In this document: one piece after another, positions 26,913 to 36,050 of the stretch
Position numbering within the stretch: the stretch's first letter is position 1
How the letters are laid out: every line of letters begins with the position of its first letter
Assembly (NCBI GenBank): GCA_002839675.1
Contig: PGYM01000003.1
Coordinates: 348,944-412,943, forward strand
DNA from: Methanomicrobiales archaeon HGW-Methanomicrobiales-1
GTDB taxonomy: Archaea; Halobacteriota; Methanomicrobia; Methanomicrobiales; Methanospirillaceae
Direction of reading: 5' to 3'
DNA length: 64,000 nt
Position numbers and translations under genes: made by a program
The notes under the pieces: generated by a model
Told to the model about the DNA's origin: nothing
The model's database searches: none
Seen by the model: the letters and a program-made list of their open reading frames with translations, nothing else

Positions 26913-27731
26913 ATGACCCGTTCAGCAATCAGAATTTTGTCAGAGAATAAAAACCAGCGATACCTTGAGCTTGCGATTCCCCTTCTCTCGTTTGGCGCAA
27001 CGCTTGTGGGTGTTCTTGTCTGGATGATGGGCTTTGAGATCGATTTTCAGTATTTTGCCATTGGTTGTGTGATTGGCTCCTTCCTCCTGGCATACCTTGC
27101 CTGGAACCGGCCCAAAAAAGATATTGTGGCATTATCCACACCGATCTATGCCATCATCTTCTTTATTGTACCGACCGATTACATCGCCGGTCTCACACTT
27201 CAGCTGCTCTATGCGGCAAGTCTTACCATCTTAATCATCCGCCTGAATTACCGTTTCGGTGAATCCCATACCGGGGTCTCGTCGGGAAAGGAACTGGCAG
27301 CCCCCTTAAAAACCTATACCGGGCAAACAAGCGATGCGCTGAGCGGCATCTCTTTAGAAACGGCACACCGGGCTGCTGTGGTAATCAGCCAGTTTGCCCG
27401 GGCAGAATACGGGCAGGTGGCTCGTGCAGCCGGACAAATCGCAGACGCCGGGAATGAACCCGGTCTCACCCGTGCCTTTGCTATTGTCAACGAGCACGCA
27501 ACCGTGCTCGATAGGTCACTGCCCCGGCCGGAACTGTACCGGACATTTTTGCCGGAGGATGAAGGCCTGCTGGCAAACCCCCCGCACCCGGAATACAGCG
27601 AAGACCGGAAATTCGATGCCATGCTTGACAACGCCCTGCTCCTTCTCTTCAGCGCAGCATGGCATGGTTCGGAAGCGGATCGCCCGCACCTGTTGTCCTG
27701 CCAGGCGTTTTTGTTAAAACTGCTGGCTTAA
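26913..27731 (+). CDS. Hypothetical four-helix membrane protein
   Basis: 272 residues. Four hydrophobic helices in the first ~110 residues (LELAIPLLSFGATLVGVLVW, FQYFAIGCVIGSFLLAYLAW, ALSTPIYAIIFFIVPTDYIA, LQLLYAASLTILIIRL). A soluble mainly alpha-helical Ala-rich domain (about 125-272) with no recognised motif follows. Likely in the same transcript as the OB-fold membrane protein. I do not recognise a family. Confidence 0.55.
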   Translation: MTRSAIRILSENKNQRYLELAIPLLSFGATLVGVLVWMMGFEIDFQYFAIGCVIGSFLLAYLAWNRPKKDIVALSTPIYAIIFFIVPTDYIAGLTLQLLYAASLTILIIRLNYRFGESHTGVSSGKELAAPLKTYTGQTSDALSGISLETAHRAAVVISQFARAEYGQVARAAGQIADAGNEPGLTRAFAIVNEHATVLDRSLPRPELYRTFLPEDEGLLANPPHPEYSEDRKFDAMLDNALLLLFSAAWHGSEADRPHLLSCQAFLLKLLA

Positions 27732-28226
27732 GTGAGCATTTTTTCCGGAATTTTTTTATTTTTTTTAAGCGGTTGAATCTGACATAAGGCGATGGGTCTC
27801 ACCATAGAACCAAAAAATTTCATGAATGTGTGAGGTTCTCCCCCTTCATGGCCTCTCAGCAGCTCGTTGGCTCAAAGTGGTTTTTGGCATTATTCCCTCA
27901 TTGATTTACTACGGGAGCAGTGGAGTCTTTTTTAAAAACGATGGAGAAAAATAAGCCCATTCCGTGCTTATTTTCCTTTATCTGTTTCCGGAAAACTGCG
28001 CAAATCCCTCCGTTTTAGTTCCTGTTAAAAAGACGCCCGGATTTCGCTTTGATTGCCAAAATACGGGCGGAAACCCCCTCGCACAACGCCTGCCAAAGCC
28101 CCGGAAACCGAGGCATTTTTCGCGACATAGTTTAGCCCATCCGGGCATCATAAACCCTGCCGGAATGCCAATAGGGGGCTCTTTTTTTTCGGGGGGGTTA
28201 TAGGAAACGTGCAAAAAAGAAGAAGT
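27732..28226. other. Intergenic region, no gene recognised
   Basis: A 495-nt convergent gap. Opposed open frames of about 78 codons exist between 27964 and 28214 on both strands, but neither has a ribosome site or a protein-like composition. It contains GC-rich inverted pieces (GCCCG near 28032 pairing with CGGGC near 28065) and a T-run at 28183-28190 that could end transcripts from either side. Confidence 0.35.
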
Positions 28227-28472
28227 TTACAGTCCTGCCCGGTCAACAATGACATCGGCAACTGCCTTTGCACTCTTGAAGGGGAAGTCAGAAGCCTTGA
28301 GCAGTTTTCCTGCATCCCCGGCAGTCATCTTCAGGTCCCCGACCTGGCAGGTTGTAGCTGCACCGTTGGGAAATGCTGCGATAAGATCTTCAGGGGTTTT
28401 TACCGGGAACTTTGTTCCCGCGAGAGCTCCTGAAATCTGTGCATGAATTTGTTCCTTCACTGATTTTGTCAT
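28227..28472 (-). CDS. MTH865-like small helical protein
   Basis: 81-residue protein matching the pattern of the MTH865 family, small alpha-helical proteins of methanogens with an EF-hand-like fold: MTKSVKEQIHAQISGALAG, FPVKTPEDLIAAFPNGA, TTCQVGDLKMTAGDAGKLL, DFPFKSAKAVADVIVDRAGL. Function is unknown. It is divergent from a winged-helix regulator gene 143 nt away that contains paired cysteines, so the regulator may control it. Assignment is from pattern memory. Confidence 0.7.
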   Translation of the reverse strand: MTKSVKEQIHAQISGALAGTKFPVKTPEDLIAAFPNGAATTCQVGDLKMTAGDAGKLLKASDFPFKSAKAVADVIVDRAGL

Positions 28473-28615
28473 GGTACTTTCACCGGATATGCATCGTTAT
28501 GTTAGCAATATATACTTGAGCGTCATTAAAATATACAAAGCAAAGCGATACAGAAAAATGACCCGCTGGGTAATAACCGTGCATCGCGAATGATGATAAC
28601 AAGAGGAGGAGAAGT

Positions 28616-29368
28616 ATGGGAGCGACATCAGGAACCCTCACAGAAATGCGTGAACTCAAGACGGAGGTTACCGGGCTCCGGACCGAACTGAAACGGTTCA
28701 TAGAGCGGGCTAACCAACAGCACGTTGATACCGTTCTTACGGATCTGAAAAAAAATTATTCAGATCTCTTCACGAACCACCAGGTCGGGAGTGCGAAAGC
28801 GGATCTCTCCGCACACATGGTTAAGGACTGCACAATGCGGGACAAGTGTTATGAGGTATTTATGGATTTTTTACAGAATACCGCAAAGCACATCAAAGAC
28901 GGGAAGGTCTCGGATGAGATTATCCAGTCGTACCGCGAGCAGATGAAGACGATGCGGAGTAAGGGCCCTTACGATCGCTGCGATACCTGTTTTTCTGAAG
29001 TTCACCGGCTGTTTGGGAAACAGATTGACCTGATGCAGTCGCTTGGAATCTACGAAAAAACCCGGGAGGCAGGAGAGACCGGGCTGGAAATCCTTGACGA
29101 GTCCGTGGTAAAAGAGCTGCTCGAACCCGTAGCAAACATCCAGCGTTTTCAGATCCTCAAGTCACTTGCTGTCCAGACCCGGACGTTCTCTGATATTTCG
29201 CAACTGACCGGGCTGCGGGGGGGCAATCTTCTCTTCCACATCCGGAAACTGACGGATACCGGTATGATCCTCCAGCGCCATGATCGGGGAGATTATGTGA
29301 TCACCGATAAGGGTTTTAAAACAATGACGGCGATCGCAGAGCTGTACCGGGTACTGAACCCGAACTAA
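28616..29368 (+). CDS. Winged-helix regulator with Cys pairs
   Basis: 250 residues with a strong ribosome site (GAGGAGGAG). The N-terminal half is helical, beginning with a coiled-coil-like TEMRELKTEVTGLRTELKRF, and carries two Cys pairs (CTMRDKC and CDTC) that could bind metal or form a redox switch. The C-terminal ~85 residues form an ArsR-like winged helix (IQRFQILKSLAVQTRTFSDI, LTGLRGGNLLFHIRKLTDTG, DYVITDKGFKTM). Probably a metal- or redox-responsive repressor. It is divergent from the MTH865-like gene, a likely target along with itself. Confidence 0.65.
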   Translation: MGATSGTLTEMRELKTEVTGLRTELKRFIERANQQHVDTVLTDLKKNYSDLFTNHQVGSAKADLSAHMVKDCTMRDKCYEVFMDFLQNTAKHIKDGKVSDEIIQSYREQMKTMRSKGPYDRCDTCFSEVHRLFGKQIDLMQSLGIYEKTREAGETGLEILDESVVKELLEPVANIQRFQILKSLAVQTRTFSDISQLTGLRGGNLLFHIRKLTDTGMILQRHDRGDYVITDKGFKTMTAIAELYRVLNPN

Positions 29369-29562
29369 AACCCCGTGATTTTTTTCCTCCCTCCCCCCTG
29401 TCCGCGATTCAATCTTCAACCTCACGACTTATTTTCTATCCATTTCACCATCACGTCAAGGACACGTCCGATCTTCCCGATCCGGTAGTGGTTCTGTCCC
29501 TGTTCCTGCCTTGAAGATCCTAGCCCTATGTAAGAATTGGTTCGGGAGCTGCCGGGAAACGA

Positions 29563-30381
29563 TCATTGCAACCTGAATGCCAGGATGCGGTGCGCCTTTT
29601 TTGCCAGAGAAAACATGCCGGCAATTTTAAAAATAATTTTATAACCCGGATCCAGTTTCCGGATCTCGTCAGACCTGGAGAAAAACCATTCTTCGAGCAG
29701 GCATATCCCCCCATGCCATTGTTCAATATCCCGGGCATTGTCAATTCCCCAGAAAATCTCTGCACCGGTTTTTCTTATGGATGGGTGTCCGGCCATGCGT
29801 TTTACCGCGCGTGTACTGAAACAGTCGAATACCAGGATGCACCCCGGAAATGCCTGCTGCAACCTGAGCAGGAGAGATTTGACTTCCTTTTCATGGAGAT
29901 ACATGAACAGGCCCTCGGCAAAAATGAGAACCGGCCCGGTTTTTCCGGCAAGGGCATCCATCCATTGAAAATCCATCACCGATGACGGGATGAGATGGTA
30001 CTGGTCCGTCTCATCATTGAATTGTCTCCGGAATGCAATTACCTCCGGATAATCAAGATCGTACCATTCCATTTTCCCGTTATTAACCCGGAGATAACGG
30101 GTATCCAGCCCGCAACCCAGGTGGATAACGGTGCCAAACGGACAGGCATCCAAAAAGTTTCTGGCATACTCGTCAAATTGTTTTGCCCGGATACAGAGGG
30201 TGACCTGGGTTTTTTTTGGGATTTTTAATGACGAAAAATTATAATCTATGCTTTCAATCAACCTGACCGCATTCAGATCGGACAGGATAGGGCGATCTTT
30301 CAAAGATTCCCGTGCTTTGCAAACAAGAGGCACGATCAATGTTTCCTTTTCCTTTTCCAGGGTGAATTTTAATTTTCCCAT
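29563..30381 (-). CDS. Leucine-carboxyl-methyltransferase-like SAM enzyme
   Basis: 272 residues from the ATG at 30381 (MGKLKFTLEKEKETL). The frame stays open to 30534, but those codons do not look like protein. SAM-dependent methyltransferase of the LCM (PPM1/TcmP-like) family: RAKQFDEYARNFLD, then TVIHLGCGLDTRYLRV (SAM-binding glycine loop with the family's GCGLDTR), WYDLDYPEVIAFR, FAEGLFMYLHEKEVKSLL. Members methylate carboxylates on small molecules or proteins. Substrate unknown. Surrounding genes give no pathway clue. Confidence 0.78.
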   Translation of the reverse strand: MGKLKFTLEKEKETLIVPLVCKARESLKDRPILSDLNAVRLIESIDYNFSSLKIPKKTQVTLCIRAKQFDEYARNFLDACPFGTVIHLGCGLDTRYLRVNNGKMEWYDLDYPEVIAFRRQFNDETDQYHLIPSSVMDFQWMDALAGKTGPVLIFAEGLFMYLHEKEVKSLLLRLQQAFPGCILVFDCFSTRAVKRMAGHPSIRKTGAEIFWGIDNARDIEQWHGGICLLEEWFFSRSDEIRKLDPGYKIIFKIAGMFSLAKKAHRILAFRLQ

Positions 30382-30617
30382 GTTCCCGGTCCTGTCACGT
30401 CCCAGTCTACTAAGTAATGAGCTTTCTGTAAACCAGTAAAAACCATTCGGTTTGCATCCCCCCCGGAAAAGAGAGGAATTTTGTCTCCCTCTGCCGCGGA
30501 GGACCAAATAATCGCGGGAAAAAGATTTCAACAACTCCGTCTTCCTTAAAAAAAATCATCCTGGCCGTTGGTATCAAAGGAATTAATTATCCCCGCCAAC
30601 ATCCCAAAGAAAATTAC

Positions 30618-31370
30618 ATGAAAGAAGATACCCGGTGGAAACTTCTGGCAGCGATTGGGCTGGTGACCTTATCCCTTGCCCTGTATACCCTTCACTACCT
30701 GCTCTTTAATGACCTGCATCACGTGTTCATCTATTTTGTCGGGGACTTAGCCTTCATCCCGATTGAAGTGCTCGTTGTCACGCTTATCATCGACCAGATG
30801 CTTGAATCCCGCGAGAAGCAGCGGAGGATGGAAAAACTCAATATGGTCATCGGCACCTTCTTTTCGACGATAGGAACTCCCCTTCTGGCCCAGCTGAGCC
30901 GGGCCGATACTGCGATCGGCAACGTGAAAGGCCGCCTGGTCATTGGCGCTGACTGGCACAATGAGCAGTTCAAGGATGTGCGGGGGTGCCTGGAGAACCA
31001 TACGTGCAGTGTTGTCGTCGACCACGTGGATATGGACAGCCTGCGGGATTTTCTTGTCAGCAAAGAGGATTTTTTACTCCGGCTGGTTGAAAACCCGATG
31101 GTCTTTGAGCACGAGACCTTCACCGATCTCATCCTTGGCATCAGCCACCTGACCGAAGAGATGAAGGCCCGGGGCGATCTCGCCACGCTCCCGCCTTCGG
31201 ACAGGAGCCATCTTGAAACAGATATCGGGCGGGTCTATTCCCAGCTGATTCCTGAATGGCTCAAATATATGGAATACTTAAAGATCCATTACCCCTATCT
31301 TTTCAGCCTTGCGATCCGGAAGAACCCGTTCGATGAATCGGCCTCGGTCATTGTCCGGCAGACCTCTTAA
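30618..31370 (+). CDS. Conserved hypothetical membrane protein
   Basis: 250 residues. Two N-terminal hydrophobic helices (about 8-30 and 36-62: AAIGLVTLSLALYTLHYLLF, FIYFVGDLAFIPIEVLVVTLI), a short charged juxtamembrane helix (MLESREKQRRMEKLNMV) and a soluble helical C-terminal domain of about 170 residues. No catalytic motif recognised. It lies 88 nt before the KefB-type antiporter gene on the same strand and may be cotranscribed, so an ion-homeostasis role is conceivable but unproven. Confidence 0.6.
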   Translation: MKEDTRWKLLAAIGLVTLSLALYTLHYLLFNDLHHVFIYFVGDLAFIPIEVLVVTLIIDQMLESREKQRRMEKLNMVIGTFFSTIGTPLLAQLSRADTAIGNVKGRLVIGADWHNEQFKDVRGCLENHTCSVVVDHVDMDSLRDFLVSKEDFLLRLVENPMVFEHETFTDLILGISHLTEEMKARGDLATLPPSDRSHLETDIGRVYSQLIPEWLKYMEYLKIHYPYLFSLAIRKNPFDESASVIVRQTS

Positions 31371-31458
31371 TCTTCCTTTTTTTCGCGGGTTGTGAATTCC
31401 TTAACATACAAATGCTATTTTTTGTAATCCGGATAATAGTATATCCAGGAATATTTCT

Positions 31459-33474
31459 ATGGTAGCCGAACTCCTGACTGACATCCTGATCATCTTTGCT
31501 ATTGCGCTCGTAGTGGGGATGGTCTTTAACCGGATCAAGGTCCCCCCGCTCGTTGCGTTTATCCTGACCGGCGTGATAGTCGGTCCGTTTGGTCTCAGCA
31601 TCATCAAGGGACAGGAGCAGGTCACGAGCTTAGCTGAGATCGGCATCATCCTTCTGCTCTTTACCATCGGTCTTGAGTTCTCGTTTAAGGATCTCTGGAA
31701 GATCCGGCTCATTGCAATCGTAGGCGGTGCACTTCAGGTCGGGCTGTCGTTTGCATTCTTCTGCGGCCTTGCGTTCATGATGGGCCTTCCGACAAACGAG
31801 GCTATCCTGATGGGGTTCCTCTTCTCGCTCTCCAGTACCGCAATCGTGCTGAAGATCCTGCACCAGCGGGGCGAGATGGATTCCCCGCATGGCAGTATCG
31901 CGCTCGGGATCCTGATATTCCAGGATCTTATGGCAATTCCCATGATCATGGCAATCCCGTTCCTTGCCAGCATCCCCGAGCTGGATCCCACTCCCCTGTT
32001 TTCGGGCGATGTGCTCTTCATGATGGTAATTAAGGACCTGGTCATTGTCCTCATCCTTGTTGCCTGCGCAAAATGGATCATACCCCGGGTCATGCACGAG
32101 ATAGCCCGGACCCGCAGCCAGGAACTTTTCCTGCTTGTGGTCATCCTGACCTGCTTTGGTGTCGCGTGGCTGGTCTCGTTCACCGGCATGTCGATTGCCA
32201 TTGGTGCCCTGCTTGCCGGGCTGATCATCTCGGGATCGGAATACAGCCACCAGGCAACGAGCATTGTGCTGCCCTTCCGGGATATTTTTACCAGTTTCTT
32301 TTTCATATCGGTCGGCATGCTCGTGGATGTCCGCTTCCTGCTTGCAAATTTCTGGCTTGTCCTTTTCCTGATCGTTATTGCGATCGTGGTAAAAGCCCTG
32401 CTCGCAACCGCAGCTCCCCTTGCGCTCGGGTACCCGCTGCGGACCGCTGCCATGACCGGGCTTGCCCTTGCACAGGTGGGGGAATTTTCGTTTATCATTG
32501 CCCAGGGAGGATTTACCTCCGGCATCCTGCCGTTTTATGCCTACCAGACGTTCCTTGTCGTTGCCCTGATCACGATGGCTGCCACGCCCTTTGTGATCGC
32601 GATCGGCCAGCCGGTCACCGGACGGCTCTGTAAGATGCCGGCATTATCCCGGATTGCGCAGGGGACGTGCGGCATCGATGACGAAAAGTCACGCCAGCGG
32701 CATAAGGATCACCTCGTCATCATCGGGTATGGCGTTACCGGCCGGAATCTTGCGCTCACGGCACGAAAGGCGGGAATTACCTACAGTATCATCGAGCTGA
32801 ACCCGGACCTTGTCATCGAAGCAAGAAACGCGGGCGAATCGGTAGTGTTCGGCGATGCTACCGGAGAAGGAGTGATTGCCCATGCCGGTATCCAGCAGGC
32901 CCGGATTGTCGTAGTGGCGATCAATGATCCGGTGGCGACCCGGAAGATCGTCAGCCTGTGCCACAGCCTCAACCCTTCGCTTTCGATTATCGTGAGGACC
33001 CGGTACGTGAGTGAGGTTGAATCACTGCACACCCTGGGGGCTGATGAGGTGATCGCAGAAGAGTTCGAGACCTCGGTGGAGATCTTCACGGTCGTGCTGA
33101 ACAAGTTTTTCGTGCCGCGTGACCGGATTGAATCCTTCATAACGGATGTCCGGGCCAATGGCTACCGGATGCTCCGCACCAGGAACACCGTTCCCGGTAC
33201 CCTGCCGGATCTCGCCCGGCACATCCCCCACATTACCATTACTGCTCTCACGGTTGAACCGGGATCAGCGCTTGCCGGTACCACGCTCGGGGCAATCAAT
33301 CTCCGGAAACGGTACAATATCCTTATCCTCGCCATCAAGCGGGGCGATGAGGTGCTGACCAGCCTTGGCGGCGAGACCCGGGTTGAAGCGGGGGACCACG
33401 CGATCATCTATGCAACGCCGGAAGATATTGCAAAGAATGCGGGATTGTTTGCCGGGCCCAAAAAAGAGGATTAA
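31459..33474 (+). CDS. CPA2-family K+/H+ antiporter with TrkA-N and TrkA-C domains (KefB-type)
   Basis: 671 residues. A membrane domain of about 12 helices (1-390) with LLLFTIGLEFSFKDLW, FLFSLSSTAIVLKIL and FFFISVGMLVDVRFLL, typical for monovalent cation:proton antiporter-2 proteins. A Rossmann RCK/TrkA-N domain follows (HLVIIGYGVTGRNLALTARK; acidic turn SIIELNPDL), then TrkA-C (ITALTVEPGSALAGTTLGAI). The RCK part is expected to gate transport by nucleotide binding. Probably cytoplasmic pH and potassium control. Complete by length and motifs. Confidence 0.92.
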   Translation: MVAELLTDILIIFAIALVVGMVFNRIKVPPLVAFILTGVIVGPFGLSIIKGQEQVTSLAEIGIILLLFTIGLEFSFKDLWKIRLIAIVGGALQVGLSFAFFCGLAFMMGLPTNEAILMGFLFSLSSTAIVLKILHQRGEMDSPHGSIALGILIFQDLMAIPMIMAIPFLASIPELDPTPLFSGDVLFMMVIKDLVIVLILVACAKWIIPRVMHEIARTRSQELFLLVVILTCFGVAWLVSFTGMSIAIGALLAGLIISGSEYSHQATSIVLPFRDIFTSFFFISVGMLVDVRFLLANFWLVLFLIVIAIVVKALLATAAPLALGYPLRTAAMTGLALAQVGEFSFIIAQGGFTSGILPFYAYQTFLVVALITMAATPFVIAIGQPVTGRLCKMPALSRIAQGTCGIDDEKSRQRHKDHLVIIGYGVTGRNLALTARKAGITYSIIELNPDLVIEARNAGESVVFGDATGEGVIAHAGIQQARIVVVAINDPVATRKIVSLCHSLNPSLSIIVRTRYVSEVESLHTLGADEVIAEEFETSVEIFTVVLNKFFVPRDRIESFITDVRANGYRMLRTRNTVPGTLPDLARHIPHITITALTVEPGSALAGTTLGAINLRKRYNILILAIKRGDEVLTSLGGETRVEAGDHAIIYATPEDIAKNAGLFAGPKKED

Positions 33475-33719
33475 GGGATTTTTATCCGGATATCACCGGA
33501 TGATCCCGGTGAGCGGAGAGAGGCACTTTTTTTTTAAACAGTTCCTAACCCTTCCGTATGCCACGACATTTTCCCGATCAAAGATGGGAAAAAATGTCCT
33601 GCTCTGTTTTTCCCCGGAATCAGCCTTGTGATCCGGGGGAACTTCGGTGATTTTTTTAGGGAATTCCTGACGGAAGAAGAATCCGGTTCATGCCCGCTTC
33701 TGCCGGTAAAAAAATCCTG

Positions 33720-34286
33720 TCAGGTCTCGTCTTTGGGGATTTTGTCAACATCGATCACTTCATCGACAAAGGTGATCAGCTGGGTGAGCACATCCGGGTC
33801 AAGTCCCTTTTCTACAACAAGGAATATTCCGGAAAAATTCATCAGCCGCAGTTTGTTTGAGATAAAATGGACAAACTTTGTGATGTGATGAGAGGTGATG
33901 TAGATCAGCATAGAATTGACTGAATCCAGGAGCAATGAGACTTTCTTTCCCTGGAGTTCGCTTAAGGACTCGGTGACTGCAATCCCGATACCGGTCAGAT
34001 CGGCAGGATTATTGACGAACCTGCAGTTCTTTACCGGTTCGTGATCATGTCCCATGGCATATTTCGTAACGGTGTCAACAACGAAGATCTTCTCCATTGC
34101 GATCCCTTCTTTTTCATAATTCTTTTTTAAGATATCATACGGCTGGTTTGTCGTGATCACCAGGACATAGTAATCTTTGGCCAGCAGCTCTTTGATCAAT
34201 TCAATATTCTTATTCCGGATATTACTGGCTGATGCTACAACGAGATAAATCTCATCTTCTTTTAATTCAGGTAAGGGAAATGCCAT
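33720..34286 (-). CDS. RecA/KaiC-like protein without Walker A
   Basis: 188 residues with alternating strands and helices resembling the RecA/KaiC core (LVVASASNIRNKNIELIKE, YYVLVITTNQPYDILKKNY, MEKIFVVDTVTK, KVSLLLDSVNSMLIYI). The nucleotide-binding GxxxxGK[ST] loop is missing at the first strand, and only a Walker B-like LLLDS remains. It is therefore probably a non-hydrolysing scaffold or output domain. It is the last gene of a three-gene minus-strand operon, 10 nt after the coiled-coil gene. Family name uncertain (DUF835/DUF7504-like in my judgement). Confidence 0.55.
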   Translation of the reverse strand: MAFPLPELKEDEIYLVVASASNIRNKNIELIKELLAKDYYVLVITTNQPYDILKKNYEKEGIAMEKIFVVDTVTKYAMGHDHEPVKNCRFVNNPADLTGIGIAVTESLSELQGKKVSLLLDSVNSMLIYITSHHITKFVHFISNKLRLMNFSGIFLVVEKGLDPDVLTQLITFVDEVIDVDKIPKDET

Positions 34287-34296
34287 AAAAAAATAT

Positions 34297-34698
34297 CTAT
34301 TCCATTAAGAATTTTTTCGATACTTCAGACATCTCACCGGAATGTTCTATGATTGCTTTATTCAGCTCGATGATATTCAACCGGATCTGCTCTAAGTTTT
34401 TTATCTGGACCTTAAGCAGGAGGGCTGCATTCCGGGATTCGAACTCATCGCGTTCAATATCGTTTACTACGGAAGCAAGGTTTTCTTCAATAACTACCAA
34501 CGGGTTCTTGAACCGCATGGTCGCTTCCTTGATGAAGGAAAGAAAACGATCATTGCTCTCCTTTAAAGACGCCTTGTCCTGCTCGATTAGTTCGGACTGC
34601 TCGCCTACGACTATTTCCTGTACGTCGAGCAATTCAGTTAAGGAGGCTATCATGATCTCAAGATTTTGTATTTTTTTTACGGTGGCATCGGTGTTCAT
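34297..34698 (-). CDS. Helical protein with degenerate histidine-kinase dimerisation (DHp-like) domain
   Basis: 133 residues, entirely helical with an N-terminal coiled coil (KKIQNLEIMIASLTELLDV, VVGEQSELIEQDKASLKES). The segment FLSFIKEATMRFKNPLVVIE matches the H-box of histidine kinases (F..xxSHELRTPL), but the phospho-accepting His is replaced by Met and no ATPase domain follows. I infer a DHp-like dimerisation module that cannot be phosphorylated in the usual way. It is the middle gene of an operon with a GAF-like sensor upstream (42 nt) and a degenerate RecA-like protein downstream (10 nt). Confidence 0.5.
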   Translation of the reverse strand: MNTDATVKKIQNLEIMIASLTELLDVQEIVVGEQSELIEQDKASLKESNDRFLSFIKEATMRFKNPLVVIEENLASVVNDIERDEFESRNAALLLKVQIKNLEQIRLNIIELNKAIIEHSGEMSEVSKKFLME

Positions 34699-34740
34699 GT
34701 AAGTTCATTCCTCCGGAATATGTCTGTTTTTTTATTCAAA

Positions 34741-35466
34741 TCAGGTAAAGAGTTTCACGCCGACAAAGGGCAGGATTGCGATCTTCACGCTCAAAGCCAG
34801 CGACTTGAACAGGTCTGCGGTCTGCCGGGGGACCGGAACTTTACTGAACAGGATGATGGCAAAGAGGTTGCCTGTCGGCAGGATGCCGCCAAAGCCAATG
34901 ACTGAACGGACCTTAAAGGGGATGACAAAATCATCCTGGGCCGGTACATATTTGCTGCCCACTGCTTCGGGTATACTGAAAACATTGTAGGTTTTCTTTG
35001 TCATATCCATGACAACATCAGGATCCGGCTGGAGTATCGTATTGATCTCAAGGCCCATCTGCTGGATAAGCTGCCTGACCATGGGAAACGTTTCAACGAA
35101 ACGTTCACTGGGCAGGGGAATTGCCTTGTGTCCCCGGGACTGTTTCCTTGAATTCCATTCCGGTTGTGTTCCGGCACTTGCCAGCAGGATCATGCATTTC
35201 ATTGCCGGGGATTCGGGAGGCGAACTCAGCATGGTGCGTGCAAACTCCTGCAGCCCGGCATCAAGCTCACTGTAGGGATAGGTCTTGAAGAAACGGACCA
35301 GGACGCATGCCTTATCCCCGGTATTTTTATCGATAAGATGGTCATGCAGGTAATGCACGATCTTATCGGTCACCTCTTCCATGCTGGCCGCATCTTCTCC
35401 CATCCGTCTGAGTGCGGCGGAAACCTCGACCATATCTTTTAACGTAAATTCGTCAATGTTCGGCAT
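34741..35466 (-). CDS. GAF-like sensory protein
   Basis: 241 residues, apparently cytosolic. N-terminal helices (MPNIDEFTLKDMVEVSAALR) lead into a long alpha/beta region resembling a GAF or related small-molecule sensor (KACVLVRFFKTYPYSELDAG, FVIPFKVRSVIGFGGILPTG, NLFAIILFSKVPV). No catalytic domain is attached. It is the first gene of a three-gene operon with the DHp-like and RecA-like proteins, so the three may form one signalling complex encoded in separate pieces. Ligand unknown. Confidence 0.5.
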   Translation of the reverse strand: MPNIDEFTLKDMVEVSAALRRMGEDAASMEEVTDKIVHYLHDHLIDKNTGDKACVLVRFFKTYPYSELDAGLQEFARTMLSSPPESPAMKCMILLASAGTQPEWNSRKQSRGHKAIPLPSERFVETFPMVRQLIQQMGLEINTILQPDPDVVMDMTKKTYNVFSIPEAVGSKYVPAQDDFVIPFKVRSVIGFGGILPTGNLFAIILFSKVPVPRQTADLFKSLALSVKIAILPFVGVKLFT

Positions 35467-35810
35467 AATATCCTCTTATCCCGCAGGATCCCGGATGATT
35501 GAAAGGATCTTATCAGGCATCCGGAGTTTTCTCCGGCCGGAATCCAGCCTGTCAGGATTCTGTCTTCCGGCGCAATCCGGGTGGTATCAGAACAATTCCT
35601 TATTTGGGGAACATTGATATAAATATATTCAACACGGTAGATTATTTCCGGCCTGCCGTCAATGGAATGGATACGGTTTAATTGTTTTTTTGGATCTGCA
35701 AAGTATCTGCTCTTCAGGATAAAAAATAAAAGATGATGCTTGCCGCTGATCCCCCGGAACATTTACCCAGAGAAACGCCCGGAGCAGGAACACAAAAAAA
35801 CGATGTCCGG
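35467..35810. other. Upstream region of the GAF-like operon
   Basis: No gene recognised. It contains A/T-rich promoter-like runs (for example GATATAAATATATTC near 35617-35632) oriented towards either side, and ends at the first herA 3'-end fragment. Confidence 0.3.
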
Positions 35811-35965
35811 ATCAGAACCCGGTTTCAAGTCAGTCGGTGTTCTTTGGTTTCTTCTCCCGGTTGAGTTCCGAGATATATCCCCGGGCCGGTGGATGCGGGT
35901 GCTGAAAGGGAAACGGGATGCCGATCGCAGGGATGATCGCCCCGGCCAGGAGCCGGGAACCTGGT
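35811..35965 (-). pseudogene. Fragment 1 of a herA 3' end
   Basis: Read on the minus strand this segment aligns with the last ~50 codons of herA (compare 41934-42090), including the stretch for IGIPFP and a decayed version of the C-terminus, IS-ELNRE-K...GF. It has frameshifts and no start. It shares with fragments 2 and 3 several bases that differ from the intact gene (for example CCCGGTTGAGTTC on the plus strand), so all three descend from one variant copy. Confidence 0.7.
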
Positions 35966-36050
35966 ACGGTCGGATCTTCACTATTCCGGTAATTTTTCCG
36001 GGTTGGGGACTCAGCCCGCAATGAATACTTATCCGGAAGTTTTATTACGG

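Noticed and set aside
27964..28214. Opposed 78-79-codon frames in the gap after 27731
   Set aside because: Composition is not protein-like, with no ribosome site and mutual overlap on both strands.
29431..29550. Minus-strand frame after the LCM methyltransferase (pieces like GQNHYRIGKIGRVLDVMVKW)
   Set aside because: Looks protein-like at its end but has no start and no recognised family. It could be a gene remnant, but support is too weak to call.
32073..32633. Long frames on either strand inside the KefB-type gene
   Set aside because: They are shadows of the high-GC coding sequence. The antiporter frame carries continuous membrane and RCK motifs.
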